From an uncultured Clostridia bacterium (GTDB lineage: Bacteria > Bacillota > Clostridia > Christensenellales > CAG-917), in contig CAKQUV010000003.1 of the NCBI GenBank assembly GCA_934277615.1, forward strand, positions 62,001 to 126,000: 64,000 nt of DNA. Direction: 5' to 3'. The translations under genes and the position numbers were made by a program. The notes below the pieces were generated by a model. The model had not been told where the DNA came from. It saw only the letters and a list, made by a program, of their open reading frames with translations, and searched no databases. Position 1 is the stretch's first letter, and each line of letters starts with the position of its first letter. Shown one piece after another: positions 15,853 through 25,143 of the stretch.

Positions 15853-17109
15853 ATGTCATTTAATCCGTTTGAACAAAAACCCGAAAACGTCGAAAAACTT
15901 TTTATCGACTGGAAAAACATGTATCCGCAAAGTTACTCAAAGCATGACGTTCATCCGTTCACGAAGTTGAGATGTATTCTCACCAACGGCGCAGAGTATG
16001 AGGCGGTGTGGTTTTCTCATCAATTCTTCCGTCATTGCGCAGACAACGATTTGAGAAGGCAACTTGCGCTTGTAAGGCGCAGCGAGCAGGCGCAGCAACA
16101 TATGGGCGCCTGCCTCAAACCGAAGGACGAAACAGTGCTTGAAACAACCATAGGCTATGAGCAACTTGCCGTGGAACTTACCGCAATGCTTGCAATGCGC
16201 GAGCCCGATAAGCACGTCAAAGACGCACTCGATTTTGCGCTGCTGGAGGACTTCGACCACTTGTATCGTTATTCGGATTTGCTGGATATGGAGCACGGCG
16301 TGCATGCCGAGGATCTTGTTGGCGAACTTACCGAAATCATGCCTGCGCGCCCCACGATTACGCACCACAGACATCCTTACGACGAGGTGAAAAAGCCCAT
16401 AAACGCCAAAAAGGCAAGCCCGATAACTAAACTCGACGTTGCCATAATCACGGCGGCGGAGCAGCAGACGATGAACTATTATATGAGCCAAAGCGGCTTC
16501 TATACAAGCGACCTCGGCAGGCGTTTGTATCAGGAAATCGGTATGGTTGAGGAGCAACATGTTTCGCAATACGGCTCGCTTATGGACGTAAAGGAAGGAT
16601 GGTTGGAAGGGTGGCTCAATCACGAATACACCGAGTGTTACGTCTATTATTCTTGCTACAAAGACGAAACGGACAAGAATATCAAAAAGGTATGGGAAAA
16701 GTGCCTTCTTCAAGAGATTGCTCACCTGCATATTGCTGCCGATTGCCTCAAAAAGTACGGCAAAAAAGAGTGGCAGGAAGTTATCCCTTGCGGTGAATTT
16801 CCCGAGCTTCTTGCGTTCAAATCCACAAAGGATTACGTGCGTAACGTAATCGAAAACACCGTGCAAAATACGGCGTGCAGAGAGGGGTATAAAAACGTGT
16901 GTGAAATGCCCGACGACGCGGACTTTTTCAAGTATCAAAAGCTTGTCAACAACAACGTCAAGATGGTGCCAAGCCACAGTGTGATAGACGCGCACATAGA
17001 CAAAGTCGGGCAAGACTACCGCTATGAAAACGCGCCCAATCCCATACCGACTTTGCGTCAAAGAGACAAAGACAATGCAACTCTCGGAAGAGTGAAGAAT
17101 TGCAGATAA
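15853..17109 (+). CDS. Apparent tandem ferritin-like (diiron) protein
   Basis: A 418-residue soluble, helical protein of no family I can name. The second half (about 195-305) has the metal-ligand spacing of a ferritin-like four-helix bundle: E203 on helix A, E233-xx-H236 on helix B, E258 or E261 on helix C and E288-xx-H291 on helix D. The first half (about 45-140) shows a similar but less canonical series: E48/E50, E78 with H83, E103/E108 and D133-xx-H136. The C-terminal 110 residues are polar. This points to a duplicated rubrerythrin-like protein binding one or two diiron centres, possibly in oxygen or peroxide defence (inference). AAGGAGATT precedes the ATG; it stands as a single gene. Confidence 0.6.
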   Translation: MSFNPFEQKPENVEKLFIDWKNMYPQSYSKHDVHPFTKLRCILTNGAEYEAVWFSHQFFRHCADNDLRRQLALVRRSEQAQQHMGACLKPKDETVLETTIGYEQLAVELTAMLAMREPDKHVKDALDFALLEDFDHLYRYSDLLDMEHGVHAEDLVGELTEIMPARPTITHHRHPYDEVKKPINAKKASPITKLDVAIITAAEQQTMNYYMSQSGFYTSDLGRRLYQEIGMVEEQHVSQYGSLMDVKEGWLEGWLNHEYTECYVYYSCYKDETDKNIKKVWEKCLLQEIAHLHIAADCLKKYGKKEWQEVIPCGEFPELLAFKSTKDYVRNVIENTVQNTACREGYKNVCEMPDDADFFKYQKLVNNNVKMVPSHSVIDAHIDKVGQDYRYENAPNPIPTLRQRDKDNATLGRVKNCR

Positions 17110-17175
17110 TCGCAAAACGAACACTTTATCCATATAAAACGGCAATAATAACATTCTGTTGTGCGATATTGCATT

Positions 17176-17202
17176 AACGCTCGCCATAAGGCGGGCGTTT
17201 TT
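17176..17202 (+). terminator. Intrinsic terminator
   Basis: AACGCTCGCC pairs with GGCGGGCGTT (17176-17185 with 17190-17199), loop ATAA, followed by a T-run to 17202. Confidence 0.8.
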
Positions 17203-17222
17203 GTATACTGTAATAAATTGAG

Positions 17223-17251
17223 TTGAAAAAGAGGGAAACGTTTGCTATAAT
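17223..17251 (+). promoter_or_regulatory. Sigma-A promoter of the PH/zinc-ribbon gene
   Basis: TTGAAA (17223-17228), 17-bp spacer, TATAAT (17246-17251), with AGGTGA and the ATG at 17269 close behind. Confidence 0.8.
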
Positions 17252-17268
17252 GATGACAGGTGATTATT

Positions 17269-17952
17269 ATGCAACTAAATGAAAAGTATTTTCAACCAAA
17301 AGACAGCAACAGCGATATTCAGACAATAGAACAATCGCTTATGCCCGATGAAAAAATCCTCTGGCAAGGCAAGCCGCAAAAGAAAGCGTTTGTCCTCAAC
17401 AACGTTTTCAAGATGTTGCCCATTGCCCTTTTGTGGATTGCTTTCGACGTGTTTTTTATCGTTATGCTCGCAACGACCGCGGACGATTTTCCGCCGTCGA
17501 TGATTGCGCCGATTTGCATATTTTTTGTATTGCATCTCGCGCCCGTGTGGATATGGATTTATAGAAGCGTAACTGCAAGCAAACGCCAAAAAAACACCGA
17601 TTATGCCTTTACCGACAGGCGCATAATTATCCGCAAAGGCACGATTGCCGTGGATTTCAAAAGTATCGAATACAAGGATGTCGTCGCCGTCAATCTTCGC
17701 TACGGCGTAATAGACCGCATTGCCAAAGTTGGCGATATTTACATCACCGCCACAGGCAAAGCATCCGTTCTCGAAGACCTCGAAAATCCCACCGCCGTCG
17801 CAAAACTTCTTCAAAACACAATCTCTCAAATCAAGCAAAACGTGTCCTTCACCGATAACGCAAAAGTTACCTATGTTAAGTGCAAGTATTGCGGTTGCAA
17901 GAATAAATCGACGGACTCTACTTGTTCTTCTTGCGGTGCTCCACTCGAATAA
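17269..17952 (+). CDS. Membrane PH-domain (bPH_2) protein with C-terminal zinc ribbon
   Basis: A 227-residue protein. A cytoplasmic LMPDEKILWQGKP-type N-terminal strand is followed by two hydrophobic helices (about 45-70 and 80-105), a bacterial PH-like domain (about 115-190, with TDYAFTDRRIIIRKG) and a C-terminal zinc ribbon CKYC...CSSC (last 25 residues). Function unknown; such proteins are thought to organise at the membrane. ATG chosen because AGGTGA precedes it. The last 17 bases of the coding region form the outer arm of the long hairpin element R1. The zinc ribbon closely resembles the one at the end of the GPH transporter (60593). Confidence 0.8.
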   Translation: MQLNEKYFQPKDSNSDIQTIEQSLMPDEKILWQGKPQKKAFVLNNVFKMLPIALLWIAFDVFFIVMLATTADDFPPSMIAPICIFFVLHLAPVWIWIYRSVTASKRQKNTDYAFTDRRIIIRKGTIAVDFKSIEYKDVVAVNLRYGVIDRIAKVGDIYITATGKASVLEDLENPTAVAKLLQNTISQIKQNVSFTDNAKVTYVKCKYCGCKNKSTDSTCSSCGAPLE

Positions 17953-18087
17953 AGCGCCCAAACAGCGACTAACTTTGTCAGCACCCCGAGTTTCGCAAAT
18001 CACGTACGATTTAGTACGTTGGGTTTGCGCTCCTCGGGGTGCTTTCGCGTTATTCATCTGTTTGGGCGCTTTATTCGGGTGGAGCAC
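17936..18087. repeat. Nested-hairpin element R1
   Basis: Outer arms 17936-17965 and 18058-18087 are complementary at 29 of 30 positions; the left arm includes the last codons and stop of the preceding gene. Inside lie the conserved strand CGACTAACTTTGTC, a second stem (AGCACCCCGAG with CTCGGGGTGCT), a third stem (GCAAA/ACGTAC with GTACGT/TTTGC) and the conserved strand TTCGCGTTATTCAT. R2 (30758) and R3 (57098) share the unpaired strands but have different, still paired, stems. It may act as a terminator. It accounts for most of the gene-free 17953-18249 interval. Confidence 0.85.
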
Positions 18088-18249
18088 ATAACGTAAAGTT
18101 TAATTCGGAATATTCCGCATTTATTAATTATTAATTATTAATTTATCAAAATTCACTATGGACATTTGGGCGGATATCAAATACAATATATTTGATATAT
18201 TGTAAATTTGCAAAGGAATAGCCTTTGCAATATAGATTTTGAGGTAAAA

Positions 18250-20787
18250 ATGAGTTTGATTTCAAAAATTGTCAATTTGTTCTCGCCGACGGCGCAAAAG
18301 ACGGGAGCAGGAGATAACAATAAAATGGCGGTTACGTCAAAGCCCATGAGAGATACCGCGCGTGCGCTTGCGGCAGAGGGTATCGTGTTGCTCAAAAACA
18401 ACGGCGTTTTGCCAATAAAAGAGGACGACGAAGTGGCGGTGTTCGGGCGTACGCAATACAATTATTTTTGCGTGGGTTACGGCTCCGGCGGCGACGTGAA
18501 AGCGCCGTACAAAATGAGTTTTGCAGACGGACTTAAGGTCTGCGATAAAATCAAAGTCAACAAGTATCTTGACAAGGTTTATTCCGATTGGTGCGCAAAG
18601 CACGTTCCGGACGAGGGATTTTGGGGGCATTGGCCGTTTTGTTTTGAAGAAATGCCGCTCACGCAAGAGATTGTCAAAAAGGCGCGAGAAACAAGCGATA
18701 TCGCAATCGTTGTGATTGGAAGAGCGGCAGGCGAGGACAGAGAACAAAAGTTGAAAGGCGGAAGTTTTCTTCTCAGCGACGACGAGCTTAAGATGATTGA
18801 CATTGTGCGCAAGCACTTTGAAAAAGTGGTGATTGTTCTCGACACTGGCAACATCATAGAATTTGACGATATCGAGATATTCGGCGACGACATATCCGCA
18901 GTGGTGCTTGCCTGGCAGGGCGGTATGGAGAGCGGGAACGCGCTTTGCGACGTTCTTTGCGGAAAGGTCAATCCCTCGGGAAGGCTTACTGACAGTATTG
19001 CGAGAAGGTATATTTTCTATCCCTCTCAAAGCGAGTTCGGACACAAAAAATACAACAATTACGTCGAGGACATATTTGTAGGATACAGATATTTTGAGTC
19101 GTTTGCCAAAAACGAAGTTCTATACCCGTTCGGCTTTGGTCTGTCCTATACGACGTTCGACATAAACGCAAATCTATCAAAAGCGTCCGAGGGAGTGAAG
19201 ATTGTCGCAACCGTCAAAAACACGGGCAGTGTGGCAGGAAAAACCGTTATGCAAGCGTACGTGCGCGCGCCGCAAAACGTTATGCCAAAACCTGCGAGGG
19301 AACTCAAAGCGTTTGCAAAAACCAAACTTTTGGAACCGGGCGAAGAGCAGTCAATCGAGATGTATATAGACGAGTATGCCTTGTCCTCATACGATGACGA
19401 AGGGCTTACAGGCTACAAGGCGTGCTGGATGATGGAGGACGGAGAATATGAGTTCTTTGTCGGCGAAAACGTGCGCGACGCAGAGAGCATAGGCAGTGTG
19501 CGTTTTGATAAAAAGGCAACGAAAGAATGCCACACGGCGTGCTCGCCCAAATACGATTTGACGGTGCTTGAAAGCTATGACAGCCTTCTCAACAGCGCGG
19601 AAGATTATGCGCAACTCATGAAGTACGACACGCTTGCGGATTTCCAATCGGACGTGTATCGAATGGATGCAGACGACGCCGAAGTATACCTCAATAAGTT
19701 TGAAAACTTGATAAAAGCGCATGAGTGGAAATGCTCTCAAAAGCATGCTCAAACGGGATATCTCAAAGAGCGCATAGAGCGCAATATGCCTGCCGAGATT
19801 GCGCAGAATAAGGATTTAAACATATCGTTTGATGATGTTAAACGCGGAATTGCGACGGTTGACGAGTTTATATCCACGCTTTCGGACGAGGACTTGGAAA
19901 CGCTCTGCCACGGCGATTTGAGGATGAATAGTTCGCTTGGAGCAAAGGGAAACGCAGGCGCGTTCGGCGGTATAAGCGACAGCCTCAAAGCAAAGGGAGT
20001 GCCGTGCGCGATCACAACGGACGGACCTAGCGGAATAAGGCTTTGCGCAAAAGCGTCATTGCTTCCTTGCGGCAGCGCGATCGCGTCATCCTGGAATGAG
20101 GAACTTGCGCAAAAGTTGTATTCGCTCGTTGCGCTCGAAATGAAAGAAAAGGGCTCGGACGTGCTTTTGGCACCCGGCATAAACATACACCGCAACGTGC
20201 TTTGCGGCAGAAACTTTGAATATTTATCGGAAGATCCTTATCTTACGGGCAAGATGGCAAGCGCAATCGTGAGAGGTATACAGGCGGAAGGCGGCGCAAG
20301 TTGCGTCAAGCACTTCGCTTGCAACAATCAGGAGAAGGCGCGCTATATAAATGATTCGCGCGTGAGCGAGCGCGCGTTGCGCGAGATATATCTCAAAGGT
20401 TTTGAAATCTGCGTGAAAGAGGCAAATCCCAAAGCGATTATGACCTCGTACAACAAGATTAACGGAGTGTATTCCTATCACAATTACGACCTTTGCACCA
20501 CTATTTTGCGAGGCGAGTGGGGATACAAGAATCTCGTTATGACGGACTGGTGGACGAGAAAGGCGAAAAATCCCGACTTCAAAGGAGTTGACGACAACGC
20601 ATACAGAGTGCGTGCGCAAGTTGACGTGCTTATGCCCGGCGGATCGAGGGTGAGAGGCAGATACGACGGCTCCACGCTGAAGTCGCTGAAGAAGGGCGGA
20701 CTTAAAAGGGCGGAATTGCAGCGTACCGCAAGAAACGTGCTTAATTTCCTTTTGAGTTTTGACAAAAGCGAGAGTGAAGAGGAATAA
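18250..20787 (+). CDS. Glycoside hydrolase family 3 beta-glucosidase, permuted domain order
   Basis: An 845-residue cytosolic enzyme (no signal peptide) expected to release glucose from beta-glucosides. Domain order is reversed relative to most GH3: first an alpha/beta sandwich (about 25-250), then a fibronectin-III-like domain ending near 430, a linker, and last the (beta/alpha)8 barrel (about 560-840). Barrel signatures are TTDGPSGIR, a KHFACNNQE loop and the nucleophile in VMTDWW (D766). The order matches that reported for Ruminococcus albus and Butyrivibrio fibrisolvens beta-glucosidases. The ATG at 18250 follows GAGGT. A phosphoesterase lipoprotein gene lies 75 bp downstream. Confidence 0.92.
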   Translation: MSLISKIVNLFSPTAQKTGAGDNNKMAVTSKPMRDTARALAAEGIVLLKNNGVLPIKEDDEVAVFGRTQYNYFCVGYGSGGDVKAPYKMSFADGLKVCDKIKVNKYLDKVYSDWCAKHVPDEGFWGHWPFCFEEMPLTQEIVKKARETSDIAIVVIGRAAGEDREQKLKGGSFLLSDDELKMIDIVRKHFEKVVIVLDTGNIIEFDDIEIFGDDISAVVLAWQGGMESGNALCDVLCGKVNPSGRLTDSIARRYIFYPSQSEFGHKKYNNYVEDIFVGYRYFESFAKNEVLYPFGFGLSYTTFDINANLSKASEGVKIVATVKNTGSVAGKTVMQAYVRAPQNVMPKPARELKAFAKTKLLEPGEEQSIEMYIDEYALSSYDDEGLTGYKACWMMEDGEYEFFVGENVRDAESIGSVRFDKKATKECHTACSPKYDLTVLESYDSLLNSAEDYAQLMKYDTLADFQSDVYRMDADDAEVYLNKFENLIKAHEWKCSQKHAQTGYLKERIERNMPAEIAQNKDLNISFDDVKRGIATVDEFISTLSDEDLETLCHGDLRMNSSLGAKGNAGAFGGISDSLKAKGVPCAITTDGPSGIRLCAKASLLPCGSAIASSWNEELAQKLYSLVALEMKEKGSDVLLAPGINIHRNVLCGRNFEYLSEDPYLTGKMASAIVRGIQAEGGASCVKHFACNNQEKARYINDSRVSERALREIYLKGFEICVKEANPKAIMTSYNKINGVYSYHNYDLCTTILRGEWGYKNLVMTDWWTRKAKNPDFKGVDDNAYRVRAQVDVLMPGGSRVRGRYDGSTLKSLKKGGLKRAELQRTARNVLNFLLSFDKSESEEE

Positions 20788-20861
20788 GACGGCTTTGGCG
20801 TTCGGCGGCTTTGGGAAATAAGCAAGAACGGCAACGAGCAGGTAAACATATAGAGGGATTT

Positions 20862-22232
20862 ATGAGCAAACTTAATAGAGTTATAACGATTTGTGCGATA
20901 ATTGCGGCGCTTGCGTGTTGCTTTGCGATATTTGCAGGATGCAATGACGGCGGCGACGGCGAGAAACTGCCGTTTGACAGAGCAGGCGAGAGTGCTGACG
21001 GGTATGCGACGGTGTATATCCCCGACGACAGGGATTTCAAAATCCTAGTCTTATCCGATCCTCAAATAGACACTACGCAAAAATACACGCTTGTCGGAAG
21101 TCTTGGAAACGACAAAACGTATGAGTTTATTGAGGATTTCGTAAAGCAAAACGCACCCGACCTCGTGGTTATCAACGGCGACTTGGTGATGAACGATAAG
21201 CTCACGACTTCCGCTCCGTATTTTAAGAGATACGGCGAGATTTTTGACAGAATAAAAGTGCCGTGGACGTTTACGTTCGGCAATCACGACCTTGACGGAA
21301 CTTATACCGACGCTGAAGCGGATATGGAAAATCCGGATTGCGGACAATGCACGAAGCAAACTCTTATAGATTATTTCAACGCAAATTATAAATATTGCCT
21401 TATAAACACAGATGCGTCTTGCGAGGACGGCGCAGGCAATCACTTCATAAATATCAGAAGAAAGAGCGGAGAGTTGGTATATACGCTTTGCTTGTTCGAT
21501 TGCATATATAAAGGGGGTAATCCCAACTACTACACCGTGCCTACCGCAAATCAGGTGAATTGGTACAAAAATACCGTTCTCAAACTTTCAGACAACGAGC
21601 TCGGCAAGGACAGAGAAGAGGGTAAAGTGGTGAAATCCATGATTTTCAACCACGTAGGTATACCCGAATTCAAAGAGGCTTGGCAAAAGGCATGGAATAA
21701 CGGAAATCCCACCGACGATTATCATTACGGACATTGGTTTGAGGGAAATTATGCCAAAAATTATGGCGATATGCCCGAGGACGAGCAGATATTTGCCGTT
21801 GCGAAAAAACTTAAAAGCACGACGGCGATATTTATGTGCCACCATCACGACAACGATTTTTCCGTGGATTATGATGGGATAAGGTTGACGTTCGGGCAGC
21901 ATTCGGGCTTTGCGCACAACTACCGCACGCAACAAACTTTTGCAAAGGGAGCGTTTGGACTGCCGGTCGATAAGACGGAGTTGAAAAACTGGCTGAGTAT
22001 AAGTTTTGAGCGCATAGACGACTACGGCGACGAGAGGGGCGGAACTACGGTTGCGATATCAAAAGACGGAAAATTCGAGATAAGCCGCACGATTGCCAGA
22101 GATGTTATGCCAAACTATTTTGACAAATACTACGTCGACTACGACGCCGTGGCGCAAAGACTGGATAACGATACGCGTTTTAATGGCACTGTGGAAAGAG
22201 GCAACGAGAGAAAGTGGCAAAAGGCGCAATAG
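20862..22232 (+). CDS. Calcineurin-like metallophosphoesterase lipoprotein
   Basis: A 456-residue exported lipoprotein (lipobox AIFAGC, C27). The mature protein is a calcineurin-like phosphoesterase: LSDPQID in place of the usual DxH loop, NGDLV, GNHD, NHVG and CHHHDND metal-binding blocks in the right order. It would hydrolyse a phospho- or phosphodiester bond outside the membrane; the substrate is unknown. The histidine of the first DxH motif is replaced by glutamine (DPQ), as in some purple-acid-phosphatase-like enzymes. AGAGGGATTT precedes the ATG. A cytosolic relative is encoded at 60664. Co-transcription with the GH3 gene is plausible. Confidence 0.85.
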   Translation: MSKLNRVITICAIIAALACCFAIFAGCNDGGDGEKLPFDRAGESADGYATVYIPDDRDFKILVLSDPQIDTTQKYTLVGSLGNDKTYEFIEDFVKQNAPDLVVINGDLVMNDKLTTSAPYFKRYGEIFDRIKVPWTFTFGNHDLDGTYTDAEADMENPDCGQCTKQTLIDYFNANYKYCLINTDASCEDGAGNHFINIRRKSGELVYTLCLFDCIYKGGNPNYYTVPTANQVNWYKNTVLKLSDNELGKDREEGKVVKSMIFNHVGIPEFKEAWQKAWNNGNPTDDYHYGHWFEGNYAKNYGDMPEDEQIFAVAKKLKSTTAIFMCHHHDNDFSVDYDGIRLTFGQHSGFAHNYRTQQTFAKGAFGLPVDKTELKNWLSISFERIDDYGDERGGTTVAISKDGKFEISRTIARDVMPNYFDKYYVDYDAVAQRLDNDTRFNGTVERGNERKWQKAQ

Positions 22233-22402
22233 TACGCTGACAAACGGGAACGATGGAATAAAATCAAGGAAATTGCGGCGAAAACCGCCGTGAAAAGAAA
22301 TAATAAAGAAAGAGAAAACCAAAGAATAAAAATAACCATACAACTACGATAAATTGTCTTGAAATTTGTATGTTTTTTCCTGAAAATATACGTGCAAACG
22401 GC

Positions 22403-22480
22403 TTGACACGAAATACGTGTGTAGATATAATTATATCGATAAATAGTTATCGAATATTTAACCTAAAATAATCGATAACT
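22403..22480 (+). promoter_or_regulatory. adhE promoter with operator-like palindrome
   Basis: TTGACA (22403-22408) and TATAAT (22426-22431) with a 17-bp spacer. CGATAA-ATAG-TTATCG (22437-22452) lies at the expected transcription start, and a half-site ATCGATAACT follows at 22471-22480. A repressor bound here would block initiation. The palindrome has the N4-spaced form of Rex (NADH sensor) sites but not their usual TTGTTAA core, so the regulator is uncertain. Nothing else is visible in 22233-22517. Confidence 0.75.
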
Positions 22481-22517
22481 CAAAAATTTGACAAACACGT
22501 ATAGGAGAGAACAAAAA

Positions 22518-25133
22518 ATGGAAGCAAGAAACCGTATTGTTGACGGAGTCGAAAAACTCGAAGAGGCAATTGCCGACGTGCGCAAAGCTCAAAGAGAATA
22601 TGCGACCTACACACAAGAGCAAGTTGACAAAATCTTTTTTGCAGCGGCAACCGCGGCAAACAAAATGAGAATTCCGCTTGCAAAACTCGCAGTCGAAGAG
22701 ACGGGTATGGGTATCGTCGAGGACAAGGTTATCAAAAACCACTATGCGTCCGAATATATCTACAACGCCTACAAGAACACCAAGACTTGCGGTATAATCG
22801 AAGAGGACAAGGCTTACGGCACAATCAAGATTGCAGAGCCTCTCGGAATTATCGGCGCGGTTATTCCCACCACAAATCCGACCTCTACCGCAATCTTCAA
22901 GACGCTTCTTGCTCTTAAGACGAGAAACGGCATCATCATCAGCCCTCACCCCAGAGCGAAGAAATCCACCATTGCGGCGGCAAAAGTAGTGCTCGAAGCG
23001 GCAGTCAAAGCAGGCGCACCCGAAAACATCATTGACTGGATTGACGTGCCAAGCCTCGAAATGACCAATCTTCTTATGAAAGAGTCGGACATCATTTTGG
23101 CAACGGGCGGTCCCGGCATGGTCAAAGCGGCATATTCCAGCGGAAAGCCGGCACTCGGCGTTGGCGCAGGCAATACTCCTGCAATCATCGACGACACGGC
23201 GGACGTCGTGCTTGCGGTCAACTCCATTATCCACTCCAAGACGTTTGACAACGGCATGATTTGCGCAAGCGAACAATCCGTTATTGTACTTGACAAAGTA
23301 TATAAGGCGGCAAAGAAAGAATTTGCCGACAGAGGTTGCTACTTCCTCAATCCCGAAGAAACGGAGAAAGTGCGCAAAACAATCCTCATCAACGGCGCGC
23401 TCAATGCAAAAATCGTCGGACAAAAGCCCGTTACGATTGCAAAACTTGCAGGATTCGACGTGCCCGAAAAGACAAAAATCCTTATCGGCGAAGTCGAAAG
23501 CGTCGATATCAGCGAAGAATTCGCACACGAAAAACTCTCGCCGGTGCTTGCGATGTACAAAGCCAAAGACATTCAGGACGCATTTAGTAAAGCGGAGCGT
23601 CTTGTTGCCGACGGCGGATACGGACATACGTCCTCTATCTATCTCAACGCCGTAACCGAAAGAGCAAAAATAGACGAATTTGCCGCAAGAATGAAAACTT
23701 GCCGTATCCTCGTCAACACGCCGTCCTCACAAGGCGGTATAGGAGATTTGTACAACTTCAAACTTACGCCGTCGCTCACGCTCGGCTGCGGTTCGTGGGG
23801 AGGAAACTCCGTGTCCGAAAATGTCGGAGTCAAACATTTGCTCAATATCAAAACGGTTGCCCAAAGGAGAGAAAATATGCTATGGTTCAGAGCGCCTCAA
23901 AAGGTGTATATGAAGAAGGGTTGCTTGCCCGTTGCTCTTGACGAACTTAAACACGTTATGGGCAAAAAGAAAGCGTTTATCGTTACAGACAGTTTCTTGT
24001 ATAACAACGGATATACAAAGCCCATCACGGACAAACTCGACGAAATGGGCATTCAACACACCACGTTCTTTGACGTCGCTCCGGATCCGACGCTTGCTTG
24101 CGCAAAAGAAGGCGCGGCGCAAATGGCGGCGTTCAAGCCCGATTGCATCATTGCTCTCGGCGGCGGCAGCGCAATGGACGCAGGCAAGATTATGTGGGTG
24201 ATGTACGAGCATCCCGAAGTCGACTTCCTCGATATGGCAATGCGTTTTATGGATATCAGAAAGCGCGTTTATACCTTCCCCAAGATGGGCGAGAAAGCAT
24301 ACTTCATCGCGATTCCGACATCTGCAGGCACAGGCTCGGAGGTTACGCCGTTTGCGGTTATCACCGACGAGAAAACGGGCGTTAAGTATCCGCTTGCCGA
24401 CTATGAACTCTTGCCGAATATGGCAATCATCGACGCAGACTTCCATATGAGCGCGCCCAAAGGTCTTACGGCAGCCAGCGGTATAGATGCCGTTACGCAC
24501 GACCTCGAAGCAATTGCGGCAATGCTCGCAACAGACTATACGGACAGCCTTGCAATGCGTTCGCTCAAGATGATATTCGAGTATTTGCCCAGAGCTTACG
24601 ACAACGGTCCCAACGACCCCGTCGCAAGAGAGAAAATGGCAAATGCGGCAACTATGGCAGGTATGGCGTTCGCAAACGCATTCCTCGGCGTATGCCACTC
24701 CATGGCGCACAAACTCGGAGCGTTCCATCACCTTCCGCACGGCGTAGCAAACGCGCTTATGATTGACGAAGTGTTGCGCTTCAACGCTTGCGAAACTCCC
24801 GTCAAGATGGGTACTTTCCCGCAATACGGATATCCGCATACGCTTGCAAGATACGCAGAAGTTGCAGATTATCTCGGAATCAAGGGCAAAAACGACAACG
24901 AAAAGCTTGAAAACCTTATCAAAGCTATCGACGAATTGAAGGCAAGAGTGGGCATCAAGCCGACCATCAAAGATTACGTGCCGGACGAGCAAGACTTCCT
25001 CAATCGTCTTGACGACATGGTCGAACAAGCCTTTGACGACCAATGTACGGGCGCAAACCCGAGATATCCGCTTATGAGCGAAATCAAACAAATGTATCTC
25101 AATGCCTACTACGGCACACATACAGAGGTTTAA
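22518..25133 (+). CDS. adhE: Bifunctional acetaldehyde/alcohol dehydrogenase
   Basis: An 871-residue AdhE that reduces acetyl-CoA to ethanol in two NADH-dependent steps, a main redox outlet in fermentation. The N-terminal CoA-acylating aldehyde dehydrogenase domain has the catalytic cysteine in GMICASEQ (C249); the C-terminal iron-dependent alcohol dehydrogenase has the GGGSAMDAGK nucleotide loop and the iron ligands D657, H661, H727 and H741. AdhE normally assembles into spirosomes in the cytosol. Start is the ATG after AGGAGAG. It heads a run of closely spaced genes leading to the sensory hydrogenase, with only 10 bp to the next start. Confidence 0.97.
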   Translation: MEARNRIVDGVEKLEEAIADVRKAQREYATYTQEQVDKIFFAAATAANKMRIPLAKLAVEETGMGIVEDKVIKNHYASEYIYNAYKNTKTCGIIEEDKAYGTIKIAEPLGIIGAVIPTTNPTSTAIFKTLLALKTRNGIIISPHPRAKKSTIAAAKVVLEAAVKAGAPENIIDWIDVPSLEMTNLLMKESDIILATGGPGMVKAAYSSGKPALGVGAGNTPAIIDDTADVVLAVNSIIHSKTFDNGMICASEQSVIVLDKVYKAAKKEFADRGCYFLNPEETEKVRKTILINGALNAKIVGQKPVTIAKLAGFDVPEKTKILIGEVESVDISEEFAHEKLSPVLAMYKAKDIQDAFSKAERLVADGGYGHTSSIYLNAVTERAKIDEFAARMKTCRILVNTPSSQGGIGDLYNFKLTPSLTLGCGSWGGNSVSENVGVKHLLNIKTVAQRRENMLWFRAPQKVYMKKGCLPVALDELKHVMGKKKAFIVTDSFLYNNGYTKPITDKLDEMGIQHTTFFDVAPDPTLACAKEGAAQMAAFKPDCIIALGGGSAMDAGKIMWVMYEHPEVDFLDMAMRFMDIRKRVYTFPKMGEKAYFIAIPTSAGTGSEVTPFAVITDEKTGVKYPLADYELLPNMAIIDADFHMSAPKGLTAASGIDAVTHDLEAIAAMLATDYTDSLAMRSLKMIFEYLPRAYDNGPNDPVAREKMANAATMAGMAFANAFLGVCHSMAHKLGAFHHLPHGVANALMIDEVLRFNACETPVKMGTFPQYGYPHTLARYAEVADYLGIKGKNDNEKLENLIKAIDELKARVGIKPTIKDYVPDEQDFLNRLDDMVEQAFDDQCTGANPRYPLMSEIKQMYLNAYYGTHTEV

Positions 25134-25143
25134 GGAGGAGAAT

